Positions 1-10,049 of a stretch of 14,697 nucleotides of DNA are shown one piece after another; the first letter of the stretch is position 1; the number at the start of each line of letters is the position of its first letter. Source of the DNA: Deltaproteobacteria bacterium (lineage in GTDB: Bacteria > Desulfobacterota > BSN033 > UBA1163). The notes under the pieces were generated by a model. That model was not told the origin of the DNA. It did not search any database and worked only from the letters and a program-made list of their open reading frames with translations. The DNA lies in contig VGRU01000069.1 of the NCBI GenBank assembly GCA_016875255.1, positions 1 through 14,697 on the forward strand. Reading direction: 5' to 3'. The position numbers and the translations under genes are program-made.

Positions 1-2
1 CC

Positions 3-128
3 CCGAGGAAGGAGGCGTTTCGATTGATTCAAGAGGATCCGGACCTGGCAAAACCTTCCCATTCTGCATTGAAGGATGTGTTGAAGAAGCGCTGGAAAGG
101 AAGGCTGGAGCTAGCTACGATTGGGTGA
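3..128 (+). CDS. recG: Probable ATP-dependent DNA helicase RecG, C-terminal end (partial)
   Basis: Only the last 41 residues are present; the gene enters from the left edge in frame 3 and ends with TGA at 126-128. The visible residues run from PRKEAFRLIQEDPDLAKPSH to a last stretch KKRWKGRLELATIG. An acidic DP-x-L motif, a P-x-H, an R-W and a closing RLEL-x-x-(I/V)G are what I recall of the extreme C-terminus of RecG proteins in deltaproteobacteria. RecG remodels stalled replication forks and branched DNA in the cytoplasm. No helicase motif lies inside the window, so the call rests on tail resemblance alone. It could be another protein with a similar tail. Confidence 0.55.
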   Translation, partial: PRKEAFRLIQEDPDLAKPSHSALKDVLKKRWKGRLELATIG

Positions 129-134
129 CCCTGA

Positions 135-153
135 ATCCCGCCGTTGGCGGGAT
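135..153 (+). terminator. Hairpin just after recG end, no U-tract
   Basis: A perfect inverted repeat: arm ATCCCGCC (135-142), loop GTT, arm GGCGGGAT (146-153), starting 6 bases after the recG stop. No T-run follows, so it is not a classical intrinsic terminator. It may protect the 3' end of the transcript or weakly stop transcription. Confidence 0.45.
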
Positions 154-197
154 GAGGCTCAGGACTAACAGAATTGAAAAGGGTTACAAAGTATGTT

Positions 198-252
198 AAC
201 CAATGACCATTGAGAAAATAAAGGTTGAGGATGAGGTTAAGGTTGAGGTTTA
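198..252. repeat. Short-word repeat tract, recG-alaC gap
   Basis: The octamer GGTTGAGG occurs at 223-230 and 241-248, 18 bases apart, with the partial copy ATGAGGTTAA between them. Just before it lie ACCAATGACC and CCATTGAG, related to each other by reverse complement. It is one of nine such gap-specific word tracts in the window. Confidence 0.6.
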
Positions 253-294
253 AATAAAATCCTATCCAAAAATATTTGAAATTTCATAGACATG

Positions 295-356
295 TCATCC
301 TGAACTCGTTGATTCACATTCGTTCATCACTTAGTGCCAGGATCTCTCGCTCTGGA
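295..356. repeat. Palindromic repeat copy 1, arms split by an insertion
   Basis: Left half TCATCCTGAACTCGTT (295-310) and right half CCAGGATCTCTCG (about 337-350) match the two halves of the compact copy at 521-547. Roughly 26 unrelated bases separate them. It looks like a family member with extra sequence in its loop. Confidence 0.5.
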
Positions 357-360
357 CAAA

Positions 361-384
361 ACGAGATGCTGAACCAAGTTCAGA
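361..384. repeat. Palindromic repeat copy 2, opposite orientation
   Basis: Read on the minus strand this is CTGAACTTGGTTCAG followed by CATCTCG, the same layout as the copies at 295 and 521 (CTGAAC, short loop, then an arm ending in ATCTCG). The two flanking copies are on the plus strand, so orientation alternates. Confidence 0.55.
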
Positions 385-520
385 CCTTATGATTGAAAAG
401 TGCTGTTCGAAACTAACGTGATGACCTCCTATGGGGGCGAGTTATTCACATGGTGCTACGAGAGCTCCGAGGTTTTGCCTTTCAGAAGCATGACATCCAG
501 GTTTGGTTTTCGTCTTTTTG

Positions 521-547
521 TCATCCCGAACTTGTTTCGGGATCTCG
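521..547. repeat. Palindromic repeat copy 3, compact REP-like hairpin
   Basis: Perfect 8-base arms, ATCCCGAA (523-530) and TTCGGGAT (536-543), around the loop CTTGT, preceded by TC and followed by CTCGG. Palindromes of this form (TCATCC-x-GAAC...GGATCTC) are scattered between genes in many deltaproteobacterial genomes. No transposase is present here. Confidence 0.65.
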
Positions 548-576
548 GTTTTGGATTTAGAATTTAGGTTTTAAAG

Positions 577-601
577 CCCCGCCTTGTGGGCGGGGTTTTT
601 T
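577..601 (+). terminator. Strong intrinsic terminator or attenuator before alaC
   Basis: Arms CCCCGCC (577-583) and GGCGGGG (589-595) form a GC-only stem around TTGTG, followed by six T residues (596-601) and preceded by TTAAAG. This is a textbook rho-independent terminator. It ends only 35 bases before the alaC start codon, leaving little room for an independent promoter. It therefore either ends an upstream transcript (recG or an unseen RNA) or acts as an attenuator for the amino-acid genes. Confidence 0.8.
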
Positions 602-636
602 ACTTGAGATTTGACTTCGGATGAAAGGAGTGAGGC

Positions 637-1824
637 ATGGGGTTTCATCCCCAGGGGTCGGGCTTTCACCGGATGATGAGGTTGCCTCCCTATATCTTCG
701 GCATCGTCAACCAGCTGAAGATGGAGGCCAGAAGAAGAGGAGAGGATATCATCGATCTGGGCATGGGAAATCCGGATCTGGCCACTCCCAAACATATCGT
801 CAACAAACTGATTGAAGCGGTAAAAAATCCGAGGAACCACCGGTATTCTGCCTCAAAGGGAATTTATAAGCTTCGATTAGCCATCGTCAACTGGTACCGG
901 AACCGGTATGATGTGGACCTCGATCCCGAATCCGAAACAGTGGTCACGATCGGCGCAAAAGAGGGGATCGGCCATCTGGTTCTGGCGACCTTAGGCCCGG
1001 GTGATGTGGTTCTGGTGCCTGATCCAACCTATCCCATTCATGCCTATTCAGTGGTGATCGCCGGAGGGGATCTGCGCTCAGTTCCCCTGTCGGGCGAGGG
1101 CGACTTCTTTGAAAGGCTGCTGACGGCGACGAAGCAGACCTGGCCTCACCCGAAGATGTTAATCGTCAGCTTTCCACACAACCCAACGACGAAGGTGGTT
1201 GATCTCGATTTTTTCGAGAGACTGGTGAAGTTCGCAAAGGATCATCGACTGATGGTCGTTCACGACCTGGCGTATGCGGATATTGTTTTTGACGGATACC
1301 GGGCGCCAAGCCTTTTACAGGTGAAAGGAGCCAAGGATATCGGAGTAGAGTTTTTCTCCCTATCAAAAAGCTACAACATGGCCGGCTGGCGGGTTGGGTT
1401 TGCCGTAGGAAATCAGCAGATGATTACCGCATTGGCCAGGCTGAAGAGTTACTTTGACTATGGCACGTTTCAGCCGATTCAGATTGCAGCCATCATTGCG
1501 CTCAATGAGGATCAGGCCTGCGTTCAGGAGATCGCAGAGGTTTACCAGGGAAGAAGGGACACCCTCATCCATGGTCTGAAGCGAATAGGCTGGGAGATCG
1601 AAAAACCAAAGGGGACGATGTTTGTCTGGGCAGGGATACCGAAAGAATTTCAGAAGATGGGATCCCTTGATTTTACCAAATATCTCTTAAGAGAGGGAAA
1701 GGTGGCGGTCTCTCCCGGGATCGGTTTCGGAGAGTATGGAGAGGGATTTGTCAGATTTGCCTTGGTGGAGAATGATCGGAGAATCAAACAGGCGGTCAAA
1801 GGGATTCAGAAAGCGCTGAAGTAA
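637..1824 (+). CDS. alaC: PLP-dependent class I aminotransferase, AlaC-like (alanine/aspartate type)
   Basis: A fold-type I aminotransferase of 395 residues, close along its whole length to E. coli AlaC (glutamate-pyruvate transaminase). The N-terminus has RLPPYIF and the [16 protein letters not shown] block. The substrate/PLP region has FPHNPT (Asn182). VHDLAYADI follows with the PLP-pyridine Asp210 and Tyr213. The Schiff-base lysine is Lys244 in [15 protein letters not shown], and [19 protein letters not shown] lies near the C-terminus. The ATG at 637 has AAGGAG at 625-630, six bases upstream, so it is preferred over the internal ATGs at 673 and 676. The gene lies 114 bases before hom, so it may supply or drain amino groups around aspartate and alanine. 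Substrate cannot be fixed from sequence: alanine, aspartate and LL-diaminopimelate aminotransferases are close relatives. The symbol follows the E. coli resemblance. Confidence 0.85.
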   Translation: MGFHPQGSGFHRMMRLPPYIFGIVNQLKMEARRRGEDIIDLGMGNPDLATPKHIVNKLIEAVKNPRNHRYSASKGIYKLRLAIVNWYRNRYDVDLDPESETVVTIGAKEGIGHLVLATLGPGDVVLVPDPTYPIHAYSVVIAGGDLRSVPLSGEGDFFERLLTATKQTWPHPKMLIVSFPHNPTTKVVDLDFFERLVKFAKDHRLMVVHDLAYADIVFDGYRAPSLLQVKGAKDIGVEFFSLSKSYNMAGWRVGFAVGNQQMITALARLKSYFDYGTFQPIQIAAIIALNEDQACVQEIAEVYQGRRDTLIHGLKRIGWEIEKPKGTMFVWAGIPKEFQKMGSLDFTKYLLREGKVAVSPGIGFGEYGEGFVRFALVENDRRIKQAVKGIQKALK

Positions 1825-1829
1825 AGAAA

Positions 1830-1875
1830 GTTCGGAGTAATGAGTTCGTAGTTCGGAGTATTATATTTTTTTCTC
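1830..1875. repeat. Short-word repeat tract, alaC-hom gap
   Basis: The decamer GTTCGGAGTA occurs at 1830-1839 and again at 1851-1860, with the related GAGTTCGTA between them. A degenerate reverse-complement word, CTGAACTC, follows at about 1875. The rest of the 114-base gap is A/T-rich with no clear promoter. The hom ribosome binding site GAGGGAG is at 1927-1933. Confidence 0.6.
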
Positions 1876-1938
1876 TGAACTCAAGAATCAAAAATCTACA
1901 TTTTGCGATAGAAGTTCGATGAAATTGAGGGAGTCTCT

Positions 1939-3252
1939 ATGAAAGAAATCAAAGTGGGATTGATCGGGTTTGGAACGGTTGGGGCTGGTGTGGTGAAGAT
2001 TCTCCAGAAGAATTCAAAACTCATCGAGAACAGAATGGGTTCAAAGGTGATCCTGAAACGGATCGCTGATGTGGACCTGAAGACGGATCGCGGGGTGAGA
2101 GTGAAGCCTGGAGTCCTCACACGGAAGGCCGAAGAGGTGATCAAGGATCCGGGAATCGATATCGTCATGGAGCTCATCGGGGGCATCGAGCCGGCCAAGA
2201 CCTTTATCCTTCAGGCGATCCGAAATGGAAAACATGTCGTCACGGCCAATAAGGCCCTTCTTGCCCTTCATGGGGATGAGATCTTCAGGGCGGCCCAACA
2301 ATCTGGGGTGGATGTTAACTTTGAGGGGTCGGTCGGAGGAGGCATTCCCCTCATCCGTTCGATCAAGGAGGGATTGGTCGCAAATCGCATCCAATCAATC
2401 TTCGGAATTCTCAATGGGACATCGAACTATGTCCTTTCAAAGATGACAGACGAAGGAAAAGGGTTTAAAGAAGTCCTTAAAGAAGCTCAGCAGAAAGGAT
2501 ATGCCGAAGCAGACCCGACTTATGATATCGAGGGAATTGATGCAGCCCACAAGCTCACCATCCTTATCCGGCTGGCTTTCGGGGCGGCCATTCAGTTTAA
2601 AGATGTCTTTATTGGAGGAATCTCCGAAATCACGCCCGTCGATATTCAATTCGGCCGGGAATTCGGATACCGGATTAAACTCCTGGCCATTGCGAAAGTG
2701 GATGGTGGAAAAATAGAGGCTCGTGTTCACCCCACGATGATACCTGAGAAACATCTTCTCTCAACGGTTGGAGGGGTTTTTAATGCCATCTACATCAAGG
2801 GCGATGCCGTAGGGCCAACCCTCTTCTATGGACAGGGAGCCGGACAGATGCCCACAGGGAGCGCTGTAGTGGGCGATCTGGTAGAACTGGGCAGGAATCA
2901 TCTCATACGCGCCAGCGGACGTCGTGTCCCTCTTCTGTCCTACCAACCCTCTTCCATCGCAAAGGTTCCATTGAAGAAGATGGAGGAAGTGGTGATGCCC
3001 TTTTATATGCGATTTTCCGCATTGGACAGGCCTGGAGTCCTCTCGAAAATTTCAGGGATTTTAGGAAAAAATTACATCAGCATTGCTGCCGTCATCCAGA
3101 AGGGAAGGCAGATCAGAGGCGCTGTGCCTCTGGTCATGATGACTCATGAAGCGAAGGAGAAGAACGTCCATCAGGCATTGAAAGAGATTGATCGTTTGGG
3201 CGTGATCCTTGGAAAAACGATGGTCATCCGCATGGAGAATGAACTCGAATAA
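1939..3252 (+). CDS. hom: Homoserine dehydrogenase with C-terminal ACT domain
   Basis: Catalyses NAD(P)H-dependent reduction of aspartate 4-semialdehyde to homoserine, the branch point to threonine and methionine. The Rossmann fold starts at once with GLIGFGTVGAGVV (G10, G12, G15). TANKALLA (Lys105) lies at the cofactor/substrate junction. The family signature GYAEADPTYDIEGIDAAHKL has the expected catalytic Lys205 and acidic residues Asp196 and Asp201. Residues about 353-430 (MPFYMRFSALDRPGVLSKIS onward) are an ACT domain, the usual site of threonine feedback. The 437-residue length is normal for the monofunctional ACT-bearing form; there is no fused aspartate kinase. The start ATG has GAGGGAG five bases upstream. 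The gene lies between alaC and thrC with gaps of 114 and 68 bases, so co-transcription is likely. Confidence 0.96.
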   Translation: MKEIKVGLIGFGTVGAGVVKILQKNSKLIENRMGSKVILKRIADVDLKTDRGVRVKPGVLTRKAEEVIKDPGIDIVMELIGGIEPAKTFILQAIRNGKHVVTANKALLALHGDEIFRAAQQSGVDVNFEGSVGGGIPLIRSIKEGLVANRIQSIFGILNGTSNYVLSKMTDEGKGFKEVLKEAQQKGYAEADPTYDIEGIDAAHKLTILIRLAFGAAIQFKDVFIGGISEITPVDIQFGREFGYRIKLLAIAKVDGGKIEARVHPTMIPEKHLLSTVGGVFNAIYIKGDAVGPTLFYGQGAGQMPTGSAVVGDLVELGRNHLIRASGRRVPLLSYQPSSIAKVPLKKMEEVVMPFYMRFSALDRPGVLSKISGILGKNYISIAAVIQKGRQIRGAVPLVMMTHEAKEKNVHQALKEIDRLGVILGKTMVIRMENELE

Positions 3253-3253
3253 T

Positions 3254-3303
3254 TGCGGAATGCGGAATGAAAATCCGGAATCCGAATTCCGAAATCCGAA
3301 ATG
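3254..3303. repeat. Short-word repeat tract, hom-thrC gap
   Basis: Forward words GCGGAAT, GCGGAATG and CCGGAAT are answered by ATTCCG, CCGAAAT and CCGAAATG. The centre CGGAATCCGAATTCCG is itself nearly palindromic. The tract fills almost the entire 68-base gap, ending about 18 bases before the thrC start. The same word family recurs at 8815-8920. Confidence 0.65.
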
Positions 3304-3320
3304 TAAAATTGGGGTAAAAC

Positions 3321-4373
3321 ATGTGGCGTGGAGTGATCAGGGAGTATTGGGATTTTCTGCCGGTGATGAAGGAAGAGAATGTTATTACCCTCTTGGAGGG
3401 AAATACCCCTCTCATTCCTTCTTCCCGGATCAGAAAGGAGTTGAGATCAGGCATTGCTCTCTATTTTAAATATGAGGGCCTCAACCCGACCGGCTCGTTC
3501 AAAGACCGGGGGATGACCGTTGCGGTTTCCATGGCTAAGGGGATGGGTTCGAAAGCGGTCATCTGCGCCTCCACAGGGAATACCTCTGCCTCGGCGGCTG
3601 CCTATGCCTCAAGGGCGGGGATGAAAGCCTATGTGCTCATTCCTGAAGGGAAGATCGCTCTGGGAAAGTTATCGCAGGCCATGGCCCATGGCGCCCAGGT
3701 GATTCAGATCGAAGGGAATTTCGATGAAGCCCTTCACACTGTGAGGGAGATCTCCGAGACCGAACCGGTCACCCTGGTCAACTCTCTTAATCCTTACAGA
3801 ATCGAAGGGCAGAAGACAGCGGCCTTTGAGGTGGTCGATCATCTTGGATCTGCGCCGAACTATCACTGCCTTCCTGTCGGCAATGCGGGGAATATCACTG
3901 CCTACTGGAAAGGGTATAAAGAATATTGGGAGAAGGGCAGGGCTGATATTCTTCCGAAGATGTTAGGGTTTCAGGCAGAGGGAGCGGCGCCCATTGTGAG
4001 AGGCAAGGTGGTGGAGAAGCCTGAAACGATTGCCACCGCTATCCGGATCGGCAATCCAGCAAGCTGGAGGCAGGCAGAGGCGGCCCGCGATGAATCAGGT
4101 GGTTTGATCGATATGGTCAGCGATGAGGAGATCCTTCAGGCCTATCAGATGTTGGCCAGTTTGGAGGGGATCTTCTGCGAACCTGCCTCAGCCGCCTCTC
4201 TTGCCGGAGTGATAAAATTTGATCGAAAGGGATTTTTTAAGAAGGATGATGTCGTCGTTTTAACGATCACCGGTCATGGTTTGAAAGACCCGGACATTGC
4301 CATTCGAGTCTCTCAAAAACCCGCCTCACTGCCTCCGAAGAAAGAGAAGGCGCTGGAATATCTCAACCTCTGA
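3321..4373 (+). CDS. thrC: Threonine synthase
   Basis: Converts O-phosphohomoserine to threonine with PLP in the cytoplasm. The short bacterial form (350 residues) opens with [15 protein letters not shown], then [11 protein letters not shown]. The PLP lysine is Lys61 in the family motif [30 protein letters not shown] forms the phosphate-binding and Ser/Thr loop. LPVGNAGNI is the PLP phosphate cup, and [10 protein letters not shown] near the C-terminus is also typical. The ATG start has a weak GGGG upstream and matches the usual MW-x-GVI beginning. It needs phosphohomoserine, yet no classical GHMP-type thrB is present; the apgM-type gene immediately downstream is the likely source. Confidence 0.95.
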   Translation: MWRGVIREYWDFLPVMKEENVITLLEGNTPLIPSSRIRKELRSGIALYFKYEGLNPTGSFKDRGMTVAVSMAKGMGSKAVICASTGNTSASAAAYASRAGMKAYVLIPEGKIALGKLSQAMAHGAQVIQIEGNFDEALHTVREISETEPVTLVNSLNPYRIEGQKTAAFEVVDHLGSAPNYHCLPVGNAGNITAYWKGYKEYWEKGRADILPKMLGFQAEGAAPIVRGKVVEKPETIATAIRIGNPASWRQAEAARDESGGLIDMVSDEEILQAYQMLASLEGIFCEPASAASLAGVIKFDRKGFFKKDDVVVLTITGHGLKDPDIAIRVSQKPASLPPKKEKALEYLNL

Positions 4374-4431
4374 ATAAAGCCCTTATAGACACCCCTAAAT
4401 CCCATGGCTTTGATCGTAATCTCCCTTAAAA

Positions 4432-4448
4432 TTGGCATACCTTTTGCT
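4432..4448 (+). promoter_or_regulatory. Candidate sigma-54 (-24/-12) promoter for apgM
   Basis: The sequence TTGGCATACCTTTTGCT fits the sigma-54 consensus TGGCACG-N4-TTGCW. The invariant GG (4434-4435) and GC (4446-4447) are separated by exactly 10 bases, and the only differences are T and A at the two weaker positions after TGGCA. Transcription would start near 4459, giving a leader of about 145 bases that contains the inverted word repeat at 4508-4580. RpoN is encoded in this window. Activator sites upstream cannot be recognised. Confidence 0.55.
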
Positions 4449-4467
4449 TTCATTTTTGCCTTTTTAT

Positions 4468-4494
4468 TTGACATTTGTAAGTTTATGGTATATT
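4468..4494 (+). promoter_or_regulatory. Candidate sigma-70 promoter for apgM
   Basis: A perfect -35 TTGACA (4468-4473) is followed by TATATT (4489-4494) as a 5/6 match to the -10 box. The spacing is 15 bases, shorter than the ideal 17. It lies 20 bases downstream of the sigma-54 candidate in an A/T-rich stretch. Either promoter, or both, could drive apgM separately from hom-thrC. Confidence 0.4.
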
Positions 4495-4507
4495 TAGAAA
4501 ATAATAA

Positions 4508-4580
4508 CGAATGGCACGAATTAAAGGGAATGACACGAATGTTAAACCATTCGTGAAATTCGTCATTTTCATCATTCGTG
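4508..4580. repeat. Inverted short-word repeat, thrC-apgM gap
   Basis: The left arm (4508-4541) carries GCACGAAT and ACACGAATG. The right arm (4548-4580) carries CATTCGTG at 4548-4555 and 4573-4580 with ATTCGTC between. CACGAATG (4534-4541) and CATTCGTG (4548-4555) are exact reverse complements around the loop TTAAAC, so a long imperfect hairpin can form in the apgM leader. It ends 23 bases before the start codon. Confidence 0.7.
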
Positions 4581-4603
4581 TTGGATCTCAGGGATTTATT
4601 GAA

Positions 4604-7682
<3,079 letters not shown>

Positions 7683-7718
7683 AAATTGAATTGAAAAGCA
7701 TTACCAAATCTCCCCTGG

Positions 7719-7766
7719 CCCCTCTTTGCCAAAGAGGGGTAATTTTCCTCCCTTTGGAAAGGGAGG
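7719..7766. terminator. Two consecutive hairpins after pyrG
   Basis: Hairpin 1 has 9-base arms CCCCTCTTT (7719-7727) and AAAGAGGGG (7731-7739). Hairpin 2 has 9-base arms CCTCCCTTT (7747-7755) and AAAGGGAGG (7758-7766). TAATTTT follows the first, a weak U-tract. The pair may end or attenuate the pyrG transcript. C/T-rich palindromes of this type are also common intergenic repeats, and a related one lies at 13072-13120. The remainder of the gap up to kdsD is A/T-rich, with a weak TATAAG at 7802-7807. Confidence 0.6.
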
Positions 7767-7832
7767 TGAGGAGGGATTTTATAAAATAGTGTCTTCATTG
7801 TTATAAGATTGTTAAACGGGGTTGAGGGAGTC

Positions 7833-8810
7833 ATGGTGGAAATAAATATCATTGAAGAAGCGAAACGGGTGTTGAGGATTGAGGCGCAATCGATTCTCGA
7901 TCTGGTGGAGAGGATCGATGATCAGTTTTCGCAAGCGGTTGAAATACTCTATCGCTGTAAGGGAAGAGTTGTCCTCATGGGCATGGGGAAGTCCGGACTG
8001 GTGGGAAGGAAGATTGCCTCCACCTTTGCGAGCACAGGGACTCCTTCGTTTTTCCTCCATCCTGCAGAAGGTCTGAATGGGGATTTCGGGATGCTGGCCA
8101 AGGAGGATGTGGTCATTGGCATCTCGAACAGCGGAGAGACAAGGGAGCTTCTTGAAGTCCTCCCGCTTCTCAAACGGTATGGAAACCGATTGATCACGCT
8201 CACTGGCAACCGAAGATCGACCCTTGCCGGTGCGGGTGATATCCATCTGGACATTGCAGTCAAAGAAGAGGCGTGTCCTCTCAATCTGGCTCCCACTGCC
8301 AGCACCACGGCGACCCTTGCCATAGGGGATGCCCTGGCTGTGGCGCTTATGATGAAAAGGGGTTTTAAGAAGGAGGACTTTGCCCTTCTTCATCCTGGAG
8401 GAGCCCTGGGGAAAAGGCTTCTCATGCGGGTGGAGGAGTTGATGCATTCCGGAGAGGCCTTTCCGAAGGTGTCCGGGGACACCTTGATGAAGGATGTTAT
8501 TTTTGAAATTACCTCGAAACGGCTGGGAGTGACCGGCGTCTGTAATGGAGAGGGACACCTGGTCGGCGTGGTCACGGATGGAGATCTGCGACGGGCCCTT
8601 GAGAAGTATGCGAATCTACTCCAACGGACCGCCTCAGAGGTGATGACCAGAAACCCGAAGCGGATTGAAAAGGATGAATTAGCCGCAAAGGCGGTTCAGA
8701 TGATGGAGGAGTATTCGATCACCTCTCTTTTCGTGTTTAACCGGGCGGGAGATCGAACGCCGGTCGGGGTCATTCATCTCCATGACCTGCTGAAGGCAGG
8801 AGTGGTTTGA
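7833..8810 (+). CDS. kdsD: Arabinose-5-phosphate isomerase (SIS + two CBS domains)
   Basis: Interconverts ribulose 5-phosphate and arabinose 5-phosphate, the first committed step to Kdo of the LPS core. The SIS domain (about 30-180) shows VVLMGMGKSGLVGRKIASTF, the HPAEGLNGDFGML segment and GISNSGETRELL. His187 in LHPGGALGKRLL corresponds to the catalytic histidine of the family. Two CBS domains follow (about 203-262 and 268-325), the first with VTGVCNGEGHLVGVVTDGDL. Length is 325 residues, typical. The frame opens at a TTG (7809), but ATG 7833 follows GAGGGAG closely and gives the standard N-terminus. KdsD and GutQ/KpsF forms are hard to tell apart; the LPS neighbourhood favours KdsD. Confidence 0.92.
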   Translation: MVEINIIEEAKRVLRIEAQSILDLVERIDDQFSQAVEILYRCKGRVVLMGMGKSGLVGRKIASTFASTGTPSFFLHPAEGLNGDFGMLAKEDVVIGISNSGETRELLEVLPLLKRYGNRLITLTGNRRSTLAGAGDIHLDIAVKEEACPLNLAPTASTTATLAIGDALAVALMMKRGFKKEDFALLHPGGALGKRLLMRVEELMHSGEAFPKVSGDTLMKDVIFEITSKRLGVTGVCNGEGHLVGVVTDGDLRRALEKYANLLQRTASEVMTRNPKRIEKDELAAKAVQMMEEYSITSLFVFNRAGDRTPVGVIHLHDLLKAGVV

Positions 8811-8814
8811 AACG

Positions 8815-8920
8815 AATTCGGATTGCGGAATCCGGAATGCGGAATGAAAAATTCAAAGGGTTTTGGGTTCATTTATCATAAGAAGTTAACTCCGCAATCT
8901 ACAATCCGAAATCCGCAATG
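8815..8920. repeat. Inverted short-word repeat, kdsD-lptC gap
   Basis: The left arm (8815-8847) has GGATTGCGGAAT, CCGGAATGCGG and AATG. The right arm (8891-8920) has TCCGCAATCT, ACAATCCGAA and ATCCGCAATG, which read backwards give CATTGCGGAT, TTCGGATTGT and AGATTGCGGA. Forty-odd unrelated bases separate the arms. The word family is the same as in the hom-thrC gap. The tract ends 14 bases before the lptC start and leaves no obvious strong ribosome binding site. Confidence 0.7.
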
Positions 8921-8934
8921 AGAAGAGAACTACG

Positions 8935-9510
8935 TTGAAAAGAATAAAGCTTGCCATTCTATTATCCATTTTGCTCGTCGGGGGGGTGGTCCTGGTCAGC
9001 CTCTGGGTCAACCTCCAGGAGAGACAAAAGACCCTGGAAGAAACAGAGAAGGTTCCCAATATCTCGACGGAGGGTGCGGATCAACGCCTGGAGAAGATTC
9101 ATTTTGTGGAAGAGAAGCACGGTAAAAAGATATGGGAACTTGAGGCGAAAACGATCCACCAATTTCAGGATCAGAACATTCTCCTGTTAGAGGATGTGAA
9201 AGTGATCTATTATGCGAAGGATGGACGCGCCTTCACCCTTACAGGAGATAAGGGGAAGGTCCATCAGGATTCAAAAGATATGGAACTGATCGGCAATGTG
9301 GTTCTGACCTCGACCGATGGTTACCGGTTAAAGACGCAAACGATGTCTTATACACATTTAAGCAAACAGGCGAGGACTCCTGATCCGGTCGAATTCGAAG
9401 GAGAACAGATTCGTCTGACCGGAAAAGGGATGCTGATCGATATGGAAGCGAAGACCTTTAAAGTCCTCAGCCAGGCGAAGACGCAGTGGAAAGGGGGGAG
9501 GAAGGGATGA
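8935..9510 (+). CDS. lptC: LPS export ABC transporter periplasmic protein LptC
   Basis: Bitopic inner-membrane protein that passes LPS from the LptBFG extractor to LptA. A membrane segment lies at residues about 5-25 (KLAILLSILLVGGVVLVSLW) with a positive N-terminus MKRIK. The rest is periplasmic, with the repeated beta-strand pattern of the LptC/OstA jellyroll: WELEAKTIHQFQDQNILLLE, GDKGKVHQDSKDMELIGNVV, then DPVEFEGEQIRLTGKGM. The 191-residue length is usual. The start is TTG at 8935 with weak GAGAAGAG upstream. The stop TGA (9508-9510) overlaps the lptA ATG by three bases in the form ATGA, implying translational coupling. Confidence 0.9.
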   Translation: MKRIKLAILLSILLVGGVVLVSLWVNLQERQKTLEETEKVPNISTEGADQRLEKIHFVEEKHGKKIWELEAKTIHQFQDQNILLLEDVKVIYYAKDGRAFTLTGDKGKVHQDSKDMELIGNVVLTSTDGYRLKTQTMSYTHLSKQARTPDPVEFEGEQIRLTGKGMLIDMEAKTFKVLSQAKTQWKGGRKG

Positions 9511-10049
9511 AACCAGTCAAGGGGATCGGATTTCTTATCATCCTTTTCTTTCTCAGTCTCTTTTTCACATCCGGAGAAGCGCAGGAGAAGAAGACGAAGA
9601 CCGGCTCTGCAAAGGGGTTCGGGTTTACGAGTTCGCGCTCTCCTGTTGAGATCACCTCTGACACCGTCGAAGGAGACCAGAAACAGAACCAGGTCACCTT
9701 TAAGGGAAATGTCGTAGCCAAACAGGAGGACGCCACCCTTTACGCCAACACAGTGGTCGTCCACTACGATACGGAAATGAAGAAGATGAAAGAGATCGTC
9801 GCCACTGGAAATGTGAGGATCGTGCAACTGGATCGCAGGGCGACCTGCCTGAAGGCCACCTTCTATCAAAATGAAAATAAGATCGTTCTCGAAGGAGAGG
9901 CTGTGATTCGCGAAGGAGATAATGTTGTACGGGGGGAACGGGTTGTCTACCTGGTGGACGAAGAGCGAAGCTATGTCGAGGGCGGAAAGGGGGGGCGGGT
10001 CGTCACGACCATTACCCCTTCTTCGAAAGAGGAGAAGAAAAAACAATAA
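9507..10049 (+). CDS. lptA: LPS transport periplasmic protein LptA
   Basis: Soluble periplasmic protein whose polymers or single units bridge inner and outer membranes for LPS. A signal peptide is clear: basic MKPVKG, hydrophobic FLIILFFLSLFF, and likely cleavage after GEA (residue 25). The OstA-like domain follows (about 45-165): SPVEITSDTVEGDQKQNQVT, FKGNVVAKQEDATLYANTVV, IVATGNVRIVQ and LEGEAVIREGDNVVRGERVV. The tail is rich in lysine and charged residues (SSKEEKKKQ). At 180 residues it is normal. The frame is open from 9486, but ATG 9507 lies five bases after GGGGGGAGG and gives a proper signal peptide. Confidence 0.92.
   Translation: MKPVKGIGFLIILFFLSLFFTSGEAQEKKTKTGSAKGFGFTSSRSPVEITSDTVEGDQKQNQVTFKGNVVAKQEDATLYANTVVVHYDTEMKKMKEIVATGNVRIVQLDRRATCLKATFYQNENKIVLEGEAVIREGDNVVRGERVVYLVDEERSYVEGGKGGRVVTTITPSSKEEKKKQ

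Larger units (their letters stand above)
129..636. other. 508-base gap without a gene, rich in repeats
   Basis: No credible coding sequence is visible on either strand. In order the gap holds a hairpin (135-153), a short-word repeat stretch (about 198-252, words ACCAATG/CCATTG and GGTTGAGG), three members of a palindromic family (295-356, 361-384, 521-547) and an intrinsic terminator (577-601). The stretch 385-520 shows nothing I recognise. Because a terminator ends this gap, an untranslated small RNA in the right half is possible, but I found no convincing promoter for it. Confidence 0.6.

Noticed and set aside
2..199. A second open frame at the left edge (frame 2)
   Set aside because: It overlaps the probable recG tail and runs through the hairpin and into the repeat tract. 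Its residues show no recognisable pattern.
129..636. A tRNA gene or known riboswitch in the long gap
   Set aside because: I found no tRNA cloverleaf landmarks and no riboswitch core that I recognise. The structure seen is accounted for by palindromic repeats and a terminator.
4511..4603. A 31-codon N-terminal extension of the apgM-type protein
   Set aside because: The extension is encoded by the inverted CACGAATG/CATTCGTG repeat, has no family match, and a better start with the usual N-terminus lies at 4604.
7716..7729. A second sigma-54-like site after pyrG (TGGCCCCTCTTTGC)
   Set aside because: GG and GC are 9 rather than 10 bases apart, and the sequence is mostly one arm of a hairpin.
7812..8558. 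A 248-codon open frame on the minus strand
   Set aside because: It is antisense to kdsD, whose SIS and CBS motifs are unmistakable. The antisense product shows no family features.
9348..10046. A 232-codon open frame on the minus strand
   Set aside because: It lies opposite the end of lptC and all of lptA, which have clear signal peptide and OstA-domain features. The antisense translation is low-complexity with no recognisable domain.
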